Of a stretch of 64,000 nucleotides of DNA, positions 28,010 through 37,344 are shown one piece after another; the first letter of the stretch is position 1; each line of letters opens with the position of its first letter. Source of the DNA: Sphingomonas sp. J315. GTDB lineage: Bacteria > Pseudomonadota > Alphaproteobacteria > Sphingomonadales > Sphingomonadaceae. Position numbers and translations under genes: made by a program. Below the pieces are notes generated by a model, which worked only from the letters and a program-made list of their open reading frames with translations, was not told where the DNA came from and did not search any database. The stretch is taken from contig NZ_CP088296.1 in assembly GCF_024666595.1 (NCBI RefSeq), positions 3,028,501 to 3,092,500 of the forward strand, written 5' to 3'.

Positions 28010-28409
28010 AATCCCAATGCCTGAGCTGCCTCTCGTTTCCGATCTGGCTCATTTCTGGCTCCGATGCCGGATGGCCCGGATCCACATCTCGGTCGAGAGG
28101 CGCAACCCCTGTTTACGCAAATGCGCATACCAATCGAGCTACCTCGTGATGGCGACGGTTTCGGGGCCGTCAGTTGCCTGACCGCCTTATGCTGCAGACT
28201 AACCAAATCAGACATTACCCGCGCTCCCCAGTCGGCGGATCGTGGGCGCAAGCGAAAAGAGTGGGCAAGCGGGAAGAAGCAGAAAGACCGGTGAGCCGCG
28301 TCCGCCGAGACATGATAAAACAATGCGGTTTCGCAGTACTTGTCGTGAAATCTACGATCTATCACTCTGAGGACAGATCGACCGTCAGATTGCAGTCGGA
28401 GTTGTTGCC
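28010..28409. other. Non-coding stretch with degenerate tRNA-like pieces
   Basis: Together with 27783-27967, this forms about 600 bp without a convincing gene. Near 28110-28145 (minus strand) a D-arm-like GTAGCTCGATTGGTATGCGC is seen, without a complete cloverleaf. The text after the 5' end of both Gly tRNA sequences has a similar CT-rich spacer ending in TGGCTCCG. Base composition is less GC-biased than in the flanks. I see no terminator or clear promoter. Confidence 0.4.
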
Positions 28410-29324
28410 ATGATGATATGCTACGATCCCGGTAGCGTGGTTCTGGAACGAATATGGGAGCGGGGCGCGTTCAGGCAAACGCGTCTCCTCATGCTCTTCC
28501 TGGGCACCGAATATGATCGCGCCTTCCTAGATGATGTTGTCCACTACGGTCACGATCTTGACAGTCTGCTGCACGGAAACTTGTGTATCGGGGTGCTCTT
28601 CATGCCGCCCCCGGAGAGCCCGGGAGGCCGGTTGGAGGATGAGTTTGAGCGCTTCCATTCTCTCCGCTGGAGTGAGGATCCGACTCTTACGGAGAAGCTT
28701 GTCGAACGCATGTCGAAAGAGAGCTACGACGTGGCACGATTCTTGGGTATTCCCCTACAGGATCTCCCGGGCATCGCCTTTCTCTCGGCCTCTGAACCAG
28801 ACAATGTAGCCTATGTGCCGCTCCGGAAATCATCGTTGAAGGACATCTATCCCGATTTGCGCCGGGTGATGAGCGATTGGTACAGCGACAATCGGGCGGT
28901 TCTTGAACAATTTCGTACCGAATGGAGAGAAGCGCGGAATGAGCAGGTGGCGCACTTCGCGCACCAAGTCGGCAACGAGATCCAGCGCAGTGGCAAAGCA
29001 AGTCATCTGGTGAGGAAGTTACCTCGCGCAATTTCTCGTGCGGGTGAGGATCCGGCTGACCTACGCAATTTGATGGTTCGCCAAGGCTTGAGCGTGGAGA
29101 TCGAGGGCAAAGTTCTTGACGGAACTGCGGTTGAGCAAGAGCTGGTAGCGTTGCGACAGAGAGCTCAGGCCTCCCCTCCGCCCTTGCCCGATTTCCAGCT
29201 AGATCGAATCCGAAAGGTAAGCAGGAAAATTAAGTTTCAACATGTTGCATTGCTTGGTTCGCAAAAGAGCAAAGGCATGTTGGAATGGATAAGGTTAATC
29301 CGTGAGGCTCTCGCTCCGCTTTAG
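28410..29324 (+). CDS. Orphan protein of unknown function in an atypical patch
   Basis: A 304-residue soluble protein with no signal peptide, no membrane helix and no motif I recognise. The N-terminal half is hydrophobic/acidic (RLLMLFLGTEYDRAFLDDVV, GNLCIGVLFMPPPESPG). The middle has FLGIPLQDLPGIAFLSASEPD and a charged helical stretch, REARNEQVAHFAHQVGNEI; the C-terminus is basic. Composition and codon use look less GC-extreme than the neighbours, and it sits beside tRNA-Gly with a tRNA remnant, which suggests horizontal acquisition. It could be a cargo or defence-type gene, but nothing in the sequence proves this. Confidence 0.6.
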   Translation: MMICYDPGSVVLERIWERGAFRQTRLLMLFLGTEYDRAFLDDVVHYGHDLDSLLHGNLCIGVLFMPPPESPGGRLEDEFERFHSLRWSEDPTLTEKLVERMSKESYDVARFLGIPLQDLPGIAFLSASEPDNVAYVPLRKSSLKDIYPDLRRVMSDWYSDNRAVLEQFRTEWREARNEQVAHFAHQVGNEIQRSGKASHLVRKLPRAISRAGEDPADLRNLMVRQGLSVEIEGKVLDGTAVEQELVALRQRAQASPPPLPDFQLDRIRKVSRKIKFQHVALLGSQKSKGMLEWIRLIREALAPL

Positions 29325-29530
29325 GGTTCTAAGATTGCCAGGAGCTATGGCGCACGGACCGGCGAACGACCGACATTAAGGCGCGTTGTCGACGGGCTGG
29401 TCGTGACGAAAGCAGACAGGCCGCTGATGGGCCGTGAGCGGACTGGCGGCTTTGGAGCTCCAGACCGCAAAAGCGGACTGAAACATAGCCGCAATCGCGT
29501 GCGTCTCTCACAGTGTGTCGGAGGCCGGGA

Positions 29531-30962
29531 TCAGTTGGCGGCAGTCGGGCGGGGCGGCAGCCGACCGATCCACGCCGACAGTTTCGTCTTCAGTCGCTCG
29601 GCCACTTGCGGCGCGGTGGCCGTGCGGTCGTGCTTCTCCTGCGGATCGCGCGCGATATCATAGAGTTCGACCGCCGACCCATCGGCATCCATCAACAGCT
29701 TCCACGGCCCGGACCGAATCGAATAATGCGGGCCGAACGCGCGTTCGGCGGCGGGGCGGGCAATATGGGTGTAGAGGTCGGGGCGCTTGGTCAGCACCCG
29801 GCCACGCCACGCCGCACTGACGTCGATCCCGTCCATACCGACGGGACGGGCGGCGCCGGCGATGCTGGCGAGGGTCGGATAAAGGTCGACCGCCTGCACC
29901 ACACTGCGCATGTCGCGGCTGCCCGGTCGCACCTGTCCGGGCCAGCGGACGATCAGCGGCTGACGGATGCCGCCTTCGTACAGACTCGCCTTGCGTCCGC
30001 GATAGGGACCCGCCGATCCGGGCGTATCGGCCCCAATGGTCGGACCATTGTCCGACGTGAACACGATCAGCGTGTCGTCCAGCTCGCCGGCGGCGCGCAG
30101 CCCGGCGACCAGCCGTCCGATTTCGGCGTCCATCGCGACCAGCACCGCCAGGAACTTGTCCTCCCGCGCGTCGCGGCCCTTGCCCTTCACCGCAGCGGCC
30201 TGCGCGACATTGGGCTGCCAGGGCGTGTGGACATCGTCCAGCCACAGCTGGGCGACATGGCGCCGCCCGCTTGCGGCCTACGAAATCGAGCACGCGATCG
30301 ACATAACGTCCGGTGGTCTGCGCGCGCGGTAGCCAGTCGATCGGCCCCTGTCCCAGCGCTGCGCTCTGCTGTGCCAAATTGTTCGCGATATCGCTGGGCA
30401 GGACGCGCGGCCCCAGCCCCTCGAACTGAACATAGCTTTCGTCGAAGCCATAGGCAGTTGGCAGCGGCGCATCGCCAACGTCCCGGCCGCCGCCCAAATG
30501 CCATTTGCCGATATGCGCGGTGGCATAGCCCGCCTGCTTCAGCGACCGCGCGAGGTTGGGTAGTTTTGGATCGAGCCAGTCGGCCTGCCCGAACTCGCGG
30601 TTGCGCTTGCGGTCGGCGATGAAGGTGACGAAGCGGTTTTGCGCCGGAAACTGTCCGGTCAGGAACCCGGCGCGCGATGGCGAGCAGATCGGCGCGGCGT
30701 CGTAGAATTGCGTCATCAACATGCCGTCGCGGGCAAGCGCATCGATGTTAGGCGTCGCTACAAGCCGGTTGCCGGTGATCGACAGGTCGCCATAGCCCAT
30801 GTCGTCGACCAGGATGAAAAGAATGTTGGGCTGGCGCGCCGCCTGCTTAGCCGCGGCTCCAACCGGGGCGGGCAAGGCGCTCGACGGTGCACCGGTGACG
30901 GCGATCAGCCCCGCCGCGCCGATACCGAACGCGCGATGCCAGCGCAGATACCCCCAGCTCAT
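29531..30962 (-). CDS. Type I sulfatase (S1 family, Cys-type), frameshifted
   Basis: Exported arylsulfatase-like enzyme of about 476 residues after repair. A signal segment (AFGIGAAGLIAVTGAPSSAL) precedes the metal site ILFILVDDMGYGDLS. The formylglycine site is CSPSRAGFLTG, then HIGKWHLGG and the second metal site VFTSDNGPTIG. The C-terminal subdomain has RSGPWKLLMDADG. The frame breaks near 30257-30276; removing one base restores RHVAQLWLDDVHTPW. It overlaps the upstream GH43-like gene by 4 bp and is the last gene of a four-gene minus-strand operon. The Cys must be converted by the FGE encoded at 42575. Confidence 0.9.
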
Positions 30963-32851
30963 TTCGCGATCCGCGGCACGCCGATCGATGCGGGGTCGCC
31001 GATGTCGATCGGCACCAGCCCGAACTGCATCCGCCACGGCGCGGTCGGGTCGTTGCCAAACATCGTGTACCAGTAGCGGCCTTCCTTGTCCCTGAACGCC
31101 GTGCCGTGCCCGCCATGCGGCGCGCCCATGCGGCGCTGGCTGTACGGGCCGAACAATGTCTTCGCTGTGCCGTACATCATGTCGTACGTACCGTGAGTAC
31201 GCAGTGGACCATGCCACTCCGCACCCGTGAGAAAGTAGACGCCGTTGACCTTGATCAACCCGTTGCCTTCGTACCCGACATGATCGCCATCGGCATCGAC
31301 CAATGTTCGCACTGGCCCATCGAACCCGTCGCGCTTCGCGTTCAGTTTCCCGATGCTGCCGCCGCCCCACAGGAAATAGAGGCCGTCGTCATCCTCGAAT
31401 GGAAATCCGTCGATGCCATTCACGAAATAAGACTTGGTAACGTTCTCATACGGCCCATCGGCCTTGCCGCTCGTCGACCGGTAGAGCCAGGTCTTGCCGC
31501 CGACCCCGCGCTCCATGACGGAGAAAGCAAGATAATAGGTTTTGTCGCGCGCCGACCACATGATTTCGGGTGCCCAGAGTTCGGCGATATTCCCGCCGAA
31601 ATCATAGCCCATCCCTTCCCACTTCCAGACGAAGCCGACCTCGTCCCACTTCTCGAGATCCTTTGAGCGCCACAGCTTCACCCCACCCTCGGGGCGGTGA
31701 TAGCCATAGCCGTCCAGCGTCCCGACGAGATAATAATAGCCGTCGCCGCCCAGCGTGACCGATGGATCGCGCATCGATTCCGTCGTCACCAGCGGCTTGC
31801 GCGCCGCAACGGCGCTGTCCTCGGTGATCACCGACGCGGCCTGACGCAGCCGCCCGTCGGGCGCACGTTCGAGTGGGGCGAGGCCGACCTGTTCGCAGAA
31901 CAGGGCGAAGCTGTCGTCGCACTTGGGGTTATAGACCGCCGCGAGCTTGCCGTCGTCGGTGCGCACCAGCGATCCGCGGCCGGCATGCGGCACGGCGAGC
32001 GCGCGCATCGTGAACGGGCCATAGGGGGTGGGCGCCTCGGCGACGAACAGATCCTCGGTCGCAGTGCGCATCCGCCCCGTGGTCTCGCTCGCGGCCAGGA
32101 CATATTTGTCACCGTCGCGCGCCATCGTCGCGCCGCGCGTGCCGACACGGGTGCGGACCGGCCAGTCCTTTCCGACGGGCGGATGCTTGGCGAACAGCTT
32201 CTGGTCGGGCTTGAGGAAGCGCGGCGCTTCGGCAAGCTTCTGGAAACCGGGCGCGAGCCGCGCGATCATGCCGCCGCCCCAGATCAGATAGCCCTTCCCG
32301 TCGGTATCGACGAACAGCGACACGTCGCTCGCATCCTCGACCAGGCACGGCGATGCTGCAAATGCGCCACCCGGCGTCGCCGCCTTGCCGATCGCGATCC
32401 GCGCGCAGCCGGTCTTGTCGGAGAAAGCGAGGTAGAGTGCGTCGCCCGCGACCGTCACCGACGGGGCAAGATAGCGTTCCGACACGTCGCCGGTCGCGAT
32501 CCCGTTGCCCGAAATCTTCGCCGTCCCGACGCGAGTCCATTTCTTCGCGTCGGCGGATGTCCACAGCTCGACCCCGTGGCGCGGCGCGTTGCGCAGCGTC
32601 GTGCCGGTCAGCACCCAGCCGCCGCCGGGCAGCCGCGCCATCGACGCATCCCCGATCGGCCGCTCGGCAAAGATCGCCGCGACTGGCTGCGCGTCGGCGG
32701 CGGGCATTACCGTCGCGTTGCGGTCCATCGAGGGATGGTCGGCGAAGATATCGTCCGCAACCGCCTTTTTGAGCGGCTGGACCTGCGCGCAAACGGGTGC
32801 TGCGGTGAGGGCGGCCAGTGCGATGCCGACGAACAGGGCTGGGTACTTCAT
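30959..32851 (-). CDS. Large GH43-like exported protein, two propeller-like halves
   Basis: A 630-residue protein with signal peptide (ALFVGIALAALTAAPVCAQ). The C-terminal half matches a GH43-type five-bladed propeller: MRDPSVTLGGDGYYYLVGT (catalytic base Asp candidate), LWAPEIMWSARDKTYYLAFS and LTGAEWHGPLRTHGTYDMM. The N-terminal half also has propeller-like repeats (MARLPGGGWVLTGTT, YLAPSVTVAGDALYLAFSD, GKGYLIWGGGMIARLAPGF), suggesting a tandem or divergent second module. GH43 enzymes release arabinose, xylose or galactose from glycans. ATG at 32851 is preferred over an upstream TTG. It lies 5 bp after the GH-A gene and overlaps the sulfatase. Confidence 0.75.
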   Translation of the reverse strand: MKYPALFVGIALAALTAAPVCAQVQPLKKAVADDIFADHPSMDRNATVMPAADAQPVAAIFAERPIGDASMARLPGGGWVLTGTTLRNAPRHGVELWTSADAKKWTRVGTAKISGNGIATGDVSERYLAPSVTVAGDALYLAFSDKTGCARIAIGKAATPGGAFAASPCLVEDASDVSLFVDTDGKGYLIWGGGMIARLAPGFQKLAEAPRFLKPDQKLFAKHPPVGKDWPVRTRVGTRGATMARDGDKYVLAASETTGRMRTATEDLFVAEAPTPYGPFTMRALAVPHAGRGSLVRTDDGKLAAVYNPKCDDSFALFCEQVGLAPLERAPDGRLRQAASVITEDSAVAARKPLVTTESMRDPSVTLGGDGYYYLVGTLDGYGYHRPEGGVKLWRSKDLEKWDEVGFVWKWEGMGYDFGGNIAELWAPEIMWSARDKTYYLAFSVMERGVGGKTWLYRSTSGKADGPYENVTKSYFVNGIDGFPFEDDDGLYFLWGGGSIGKLNAKRDGFDGPVRTLVDADGDHVGYEGNGLIKVNGVYFLTGAEWHGPLRTHGTYDMMYGTAKTLFGPYSQRRMGAPHGGHGTAFRDKEGRYWYTMFGNDPTAPWRMQFGLVPIDIGDPASIGVPRIAK

Positions 32852-32856
32852 CGCTC

Positions 32857-33978
32857 TCAATTCTGCTGCAGTGCCCGGAAGTCATCGATCCAGGCATAGT
32901 TGGGCTGGGACGTGCCATCGGCATTCTTGCGGATCGTCGCGGGGGCGAACACGCTGTTGATCAGCCAGGGAGTCTTTTTCGGACCCCATTCGGCCTTCAT
33001 CGAACTGCCCTGCTTGAAGCCATAGGTCGCGACGGCAAGGCGGCCGGTGTCGCGGAACAGCTTCATCTGGTTGCGCAGATAATGTTTCCGCCCCTCGAAC
33101 CACGGGCTCATCTTCAGGAAATCGTCCCATTGCGCCTTGGGGAAGGGCGTTTCGAGCGCCGCCTGCACGATCTGCCAGTTCTGGGCGGTGCGTGGGGCGC
33201 CGTATTTGTCGGCAAAGGCGGAGGCGACCGGCTTTTCCATATTCTCCTGCCACCACCAGATCAGCGAGAATTCGGTGACGATGAATGTCTGCTCCGGGCG
33301 CATGCGCGGCAGGATGTAATCGAGGAAGATCTTCGACTTTTCGATGCCGTTGATGTGCGGGTGGATGGTGACGCCGTCCAGTTCCGGCGTCGCCTTGACG
33401 AACGCCATCCAGCGTTCGGTCGTGGCGTTGCGCCATTCCGGGTTGGGCAGCTGGTTGAGCGCGCCCATATAGAGCCGCGTCGGACAGTTGGTGGCGCAAT
33501 GCTGCTTGCGATAGTCGATGACGCGCTGCGCCAGCCCTTCGTAAAAGGCGTTGAAGTTGGGGTTCCAGTCCTGCTTGCGGCTTTCGATAAACGGCTCGTT
33601 GCCGATCATCAGAATGTCGACCTTGCCCATCACCAGCGGCAGCACCGCGTCGGTCCGCGCGATCTGGCGCGCATATTCATCGCCCCCGCCTTGGGAAAGG
33701 GGACGCGGTTATAGTGATATTTGAAGGTCAGGATCGTCTTGTACCCCTTGGCCTTGGCCTCGAGGATCGTCCTGACCGCGCCATGTTCGATCGCCGGCTT
33801 GCCGTCGAGCTGGCGCATGGGGGAGGAAGATACGGACCCATTTCGCGCCGGCCTGGTCCAGCTCGCGATAATCGACATCCTCATAATGCTCATTGTAATT
33901 GGCGCCGAGAGCGCCCTGCGCCAGCGCCGGGCCGGACAGGCCGATCAGTGCGGCGGCGGCCGCGAATATCAGTCGCAT
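32857..33978 (-). CDS. Clan GH-A glycoside hydrolase, unassigned family, two frameshifts
   Basis: Repaired length 373 residues. A signal peptide (MRLIFAAAAALIGLSGPALAQ) is followed by a TIM-barrel hydrolase: LGANYNEHYEDVDY, WVRIFLPMRQLDGKP, ILTFKYHYNRVPFPK, the acid/base candidate Glu in ILMIGNEPF and the nucleophile candidate Glu in TFIVTEFSLIWWW. Clan GH-A is clear from these strand ends, but I cannot name the family. Frames change at a G run (33819-33823, one extra base) and a C run (33683-33687, one missing). It is second in the operon, after the sulfatase at 34002. Confidence 0.72.
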
Positions 33979-34001
33979 GACTCTCTCCCCTGTTCGTATT
34001 T

Positions 34002-35597
34002 CTAGTTGCGCGCCGCTGCCTCGCGCTGGGCCTTGAGGTTGACCGACACCGGTTTGGGCTGGGCGTCGAGCATCGCGTCGAGCTGAGCGCGCAGCTTGGG
34101 CTGGGCATCGGCTATGTTCTTCGTTTCGCCCGGGTCGCCCACCATGTCGTAGAGTTCATAGACGCGCTGTCCGCTCGCTTCCTGGGTCCAGCGGATCAGG
34201 CGATAGCGGTCGGTGCGGATCGCCTGACCGATCCGACCGGGACGGTTGAAGGCATGATAGGCATAGGGCCGCACCCGCTTTGCCGGATCGCGCAGCACCG
34301 GGGTCAGATCGGCCCCGTCGATCGGTTGCGTCTCCGGCGCAAGGCGCACACCGGCCAGGCGCGCGAGGGTCGGATAGATGTCCACCGTTTCCGCCAGCTG
34401 GCGCGGCGCGCTGCCCGGCTTGCCGGTGCCCGGGCCTGCAAAGATGATCGGCAGGTGGACCGCCTGTTCGTAGTTGGTGTGCTTGGTCCAGATCCCGTGG
34501 TCGCCCAAATGATAGCCGTGATCGCCCCACAGCACGACGATCGTGTTGTCGGCCAGGCCCTCGCGCTCCAGCGCATCCAGCACCTTGCCGATCTGCACAT
34601 CGACATAGCTGACCCCGGCATAATAGCCGTGGATCAGCTTGCGCTTGAGCGCATCGGAGAATTGCTTGCCCGGAACCTGTCCTTCGGGGACCGGTGTGTA
34701 GGCGGCGATCTCGCCGCCCATCTTGCCGGCAAAGGCGGGTGCCCCCTCTGGAAGCTGCTCGAAATCGGGCATGGGCAGCTTTGCCGGGTCGTACATGTCC
34801 CAATAGCGCTTGGGGACCGAGAAGGGCAGGTGCGGGCGGGCGAAGCCGACCGCGAGGAAGAAGGGCTGGTCGCCGGTCTTCAGCTCCGCCAGCCGCTGCG
34901 ACGCGCGCGCGGCGATGCGGCCATCGGCATAGGCGTCGTCGGCGACATCGGGATCTTCCCACGCTGCACCGCGGGACAGCGCCGCCGCGAATTTGAAGAT
35001 ATCGGCGTCCTCCGGAACGGTGATCTCGTTGAACAGCGCTTCCTCTCGCGTCGACTTGCCCGCATTCTCGGGATCGACATATTCGATGACATGGTCCTTC
35101 ACCGGCGGGGCCGACCAGCTGACATCGTCGCCCTTGGTGCCATGCCCGATATGGAACACCTTGCCATAGCTTTCGGCACGATAGCCGGCGCGCATGAATG
35201 CCTGGGGCAGTGTGACCGCATCGGGCATATAGTCGCGCAGATTCTGGCCGAAATTATAGATGCCGGTCGATGTCGAGCGGCGCCCGGTCATCAGATTGAT
35301 GCGGCTGGGCGCGCACACCGCCTGATTGGCATAGGCGCGCTCGAACCGTGTGCCGCGCGCCGCCAGCCGGTCGATATTGGGGCTGATCGCGTGCGTGTCG
35401 CCGAAAGACCGCAGGCTGGGCTTGAGATCGTCGACCAGGATCAGCAGAACGTTCGGACGCTTCCCGATTGTCGGCGCCGCCCGAGCGGGGGTAGCGCCTT
35501 GAGCGGCGGAACCTGTAGCGGTCGTCTGTGTGCAACCGGCGATCGCGGTCGCCGCCATCAACATGATGATACGGCTGGTAATCCCGGACACGCGCAT
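34002..35597 (-). CDS. Sulfatase, iduronate-2-sulfatase-like lipoprotein (S1, Cys-type)
   Basis: About 531 residues. The N-terminus is a lipoprotein signal (MLMAATAIAGC). The metal site is VLLILVDDLKPSLRSFGD, the formylglycine site CAPSRINLMTGRRSTSTG, and a late metal/substrate region is VLWGDHGYHLGDHGIWTKHT, all characteristic of iduronate-2-sulfatase-like S1_7 enzymes. It acts outside the inner membrane, removing sulfate esters from sugars. ATG at 35597 follows a GAGAGGG site; a GTG at 35612 is the alternative. It is the first gene of the operon that continues to 29531, with the shared operator motif 23 bp upstream. Confidence 0.92.
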   Translation of the reverse strand: MRVSGITSRIIMLMAATAIAGCTQTTATGSAAQGATPARAAPTIGKRPNVLLILVDDLKPSLRSFGDTHAISPNIDRLAARGTRFERAYANQAVCAPSRINLMTGRRSTSTGIYNFGQNLRDYMPDAVTLPQAFMRAGYRAESYGKVFHIGHGTKGDDVSWSAPPVKDHVIEYVDPENAGKSTREEALFNEITVPEDADIFKFAAALSRGAAWEDPDVADDAYADGRIAARASQRLAELKTGDQPFFLAVGFARPHLPFSVPKRYWDMYDPAKLPMPDFEQLPEGAPAFAGKMGGEIAAYTPVPEGQVPGKQFSDALKRKLIHGYYAGVSYVDVQIGKVLDALEREGLADNTIVVLWGDHGYHLGDHGIWTKHTNYEQAVHLPIIFAGPGTGKPGSAPRQLAETVDIYPTLARLAGVRLAPETQPIDGADLTPVLRDPAKRVRPYAYHAFNRPGRIGQAIRTDRYRLIRWTQEASGQRVYELYDMVGDPGETKNIADAQPKLRAQLDAMLDAQPKPVSVNLKAQREAAARN

Positions 35598-35619
35598 TCC
35601 GAACCCTCTCACTCTATTT

Positions 35620-35635
35620 CTTATAAATCATATAA
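35620..35635 (-). promoter_or_regulatory. Shared regulon motif, site A
   Basis: Minus-strand TTATATGATTTATAAG, 23 bp upstream of the sulfatase start at 35597. It matches four other sites of this locus to the consensus TTATATGATWWWTAWG. Likely an operator of the local FadR-type regulator (inference). Confidence 0.6.
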
Positions 35636-35689
35636 TTCATGGCGAAGAAGGCAAGCCCTGATTGCCTCCCAACGCGACAACCCGTTTCG

Positions 35690-37264
35690 TCAGGGTCGGC
35701 TGCGACCCGCGCTCTCGATCTGGTCGAGCATCGCGGCCATCCGCGCGACCCGCTTCGGCTCCCGCGCCGCCAGATCTTCCCGCTCGCCTGGATCGCGCGC
35801 GAGATTGTAGAGCTGGTGACGCGGCAGCGTGCCGATCTGGTTGCCGTGAAACTCATGGGGTTCGACGCTGGCGCGGATGAACTTCCACTCTCCCTGGCGC
35901 AGTGCGAGGATGCGCGCGCCGCTGCTCGCGACGGTGGTGCCGGTGGTGACCATCAGCTTGGTATCCTGCACGACATGGTCGCGTCCCAGATCGCTGCGAC
36001 CGAGCAGAACGGGGAGGAGGTTTAGGCTGTCCACCGCCTGATCGCGCGGGAGCGACTGTCCGACCAGTCCGGCGATCGACGCGATCAGGTCGACATGGCT
36101 GACCATCGCCTGCGACACATGCCCGGCGCGCGCCTTGCCCGGCCAGCTCACGATCATCGGCACGCGCGTGCCGCCTTCGAAGATGCTGTACTTGCCGCTG
36201 CGATAGTGGCCCGACATCCGGTGCGCGCCGTTTAGCGACACCGCGCGATCCTCATAGCCGTCGAACAGGATCGGACCATTGTCGCTGCTGAAGACGATCA
36301 TCGTGTCGTCGGCGATGCCCAGTGCCTCGAGCTTGCGGCCCAGTTCGCCCACCGTCCAGTCGAGCTGGATGATCGTGTCGCCACGCGGCCCCCGGCCCGA
36401 CTTGCCGACGAAGCGCGGGTGGGGCGCGCGCGGGACGTGCGGCTCGTTCATCGCGAAATAGAGGAAGAAGGGGTCGTCCTTGCGCGCGGTGATGAAATCG
36501 ACCGCCTTGCCGAGCAGCACGTCGGTCAGCTCTTCATCGACCCAGCGCGCCGCCTTGCCGCCCGCCATGTAACCGATGCGGCCGATGCCGTTGTGGATCG
36601 TGTTCGAATGTTCGGGATCGCCGCGAAACTTCAGCAGTCGGGGGCTGTCGAAGCCGGTGGGTTCGTCGCCGATCTTCGCCTTGTAATCGACGCGGATCGG
36701 ATCGGCGGGGTCGAGCCCGACGACGCGCCTGTTCTCGATCAGCACCGTCGGCACGCGGTCCAGCGTCGCGGGCATGTAGAAGCCATAGTCGAAGCCGATA
36801 TCGAGCGGCCCGGGGGCGATCTCGCCATTCCAGTCGACCTTGCCGTCGCCCAGGCCCAGATGCCATTTGCCGACCACGCCGGTGGCATAGCCCGCCTTTT
36901 TCAGCATCGCGGGCAATGTGAATCGGCCCGGGCGGATGATGGCGGGCGCGTCGCCCGGCAGAATCTGGGTTCCCGATGCCCGCCACGGATAGTCGCCGGT
37001 GAGCAGTGCATAGCGCGACGGCGTGCAGGTGGCGGAGGTGGCATAGCCCGATTCGAAGCGGACTCCGCGCGCGGCGAGCGCGTCGAGATGCGGGGTGCAG
37101 AAGCGCGTCGCGCCATAACAGCTGAGGTCGCCAATGCCGAGGTCGTCGGCATAGATGACGATGATATTGGGCTTGCGTCCGGTCCGGGCCGCGCTGGCCG
37201 ATGGCACGGCGAGTGTCGCCGCTCCTGCGAGCAGCAACTCGCGACGGGTGACACTTCCCTGCAA
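35690..37264 (-). CDS. Tat-exported arylsulfatase (S1 family, Cys-type)
   Basis: A 524-residue sulfatase. A Tat signal (TRRELLLAGAATLAVPSA) precedes metal site IIVIYADDLGIGDLSCYG. The formylglycine site is CTPSRYALLTGDYPWR, followed by GVVGKWHLGLGDG. The second metal site is VFSSDNGPILFDGYEDRA, with GQRSGKY-like GHYRSGKYSIFEGGTRVPM. The layout is that of arylsulfatase A/N-acetylgalactosamine-sulfatase-like enzymes, which often act on galactose or GalNAc sulfates. TTG at 37264 is the likely start, with GAGGAGAGG just upstream. It reads divergently from the GH43 gene at 37345, sharing one regulon motif. Confidence 0.92.
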   Translation of the reverse strand: MQGSVTRRELLLAGAATLAVPSASAARTGRKPNIIVIYADDLGIGDLSCYGATRFCTPHLDALAARGVRFESGYATSATCTPSRYALLTGDYPWRASGTQILPGDAPAIIRPGRFTLPAMLKKAGYATGVVGKWHLGLGDGKVDWNGEIAPGPLDIGFDYGFYMPATLDRVPTVLIENRRVVGLDPADPIRVDYKAKIGDEPTGFDSPRLLKFRGDPEHSNTIHNGIGRIGYMAGGKAARWVDEELTDVLLGKAVDFITARKDDPFFLYFAMNEPHVPRAPHPRFVGKSGRGPRGDTIIQLDWTVGELGRKLEALGIADDTMIVFSSDNGPILFDGYEDRAVSLNGAHRMSGHYRSGKYSIFEGGTRVPMIVSWPGKARAGHVSQAMVSHVDLIASIAGLVGQSLPRDQAVDSLNLLPVLLGRSDLGRDHVVQDTKLMVTTGTTVASSGARILALRQGEWKFIRASVEPHEFHGNQIGTLPRHQLYNLARDPGEREDLAAREPKRVARMAAMLDQIESAGRSRP

Positions 37265-37299
37265 CGCCCTCTCCTCACTTCATCCGATCATGCACCTTG

Positions 37300-37315
37300 T
37301 TATATGATATTTATC
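37300..37315 (+). promoter_or_regulatory. Shared regulon motif, site B
   Basis: TTATATGATATTTATC lies in the 80-bp gap between the divergent sulfatase (start 37264) and GH43 (start 37345) genes, so it could control both. It matches the five-site consensus. Confidence 0.6.
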
Positions 37316-37344
37316 TGACTTAAAAGGCGCGCAATCGGGAGGGC

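Noticed and set aside
28110..28145. A third complete tRNA gene
   Set aside because: Only a D-arm-like sequence is present; anticodon, T arm and acceptor pairing could not be completed.
29329..29511. Short minus-strand open frame before the sulfatase operon
   Set aside because: No ribosome site, no motif, and an Arg/Ser-rich translation typical of chance frames.
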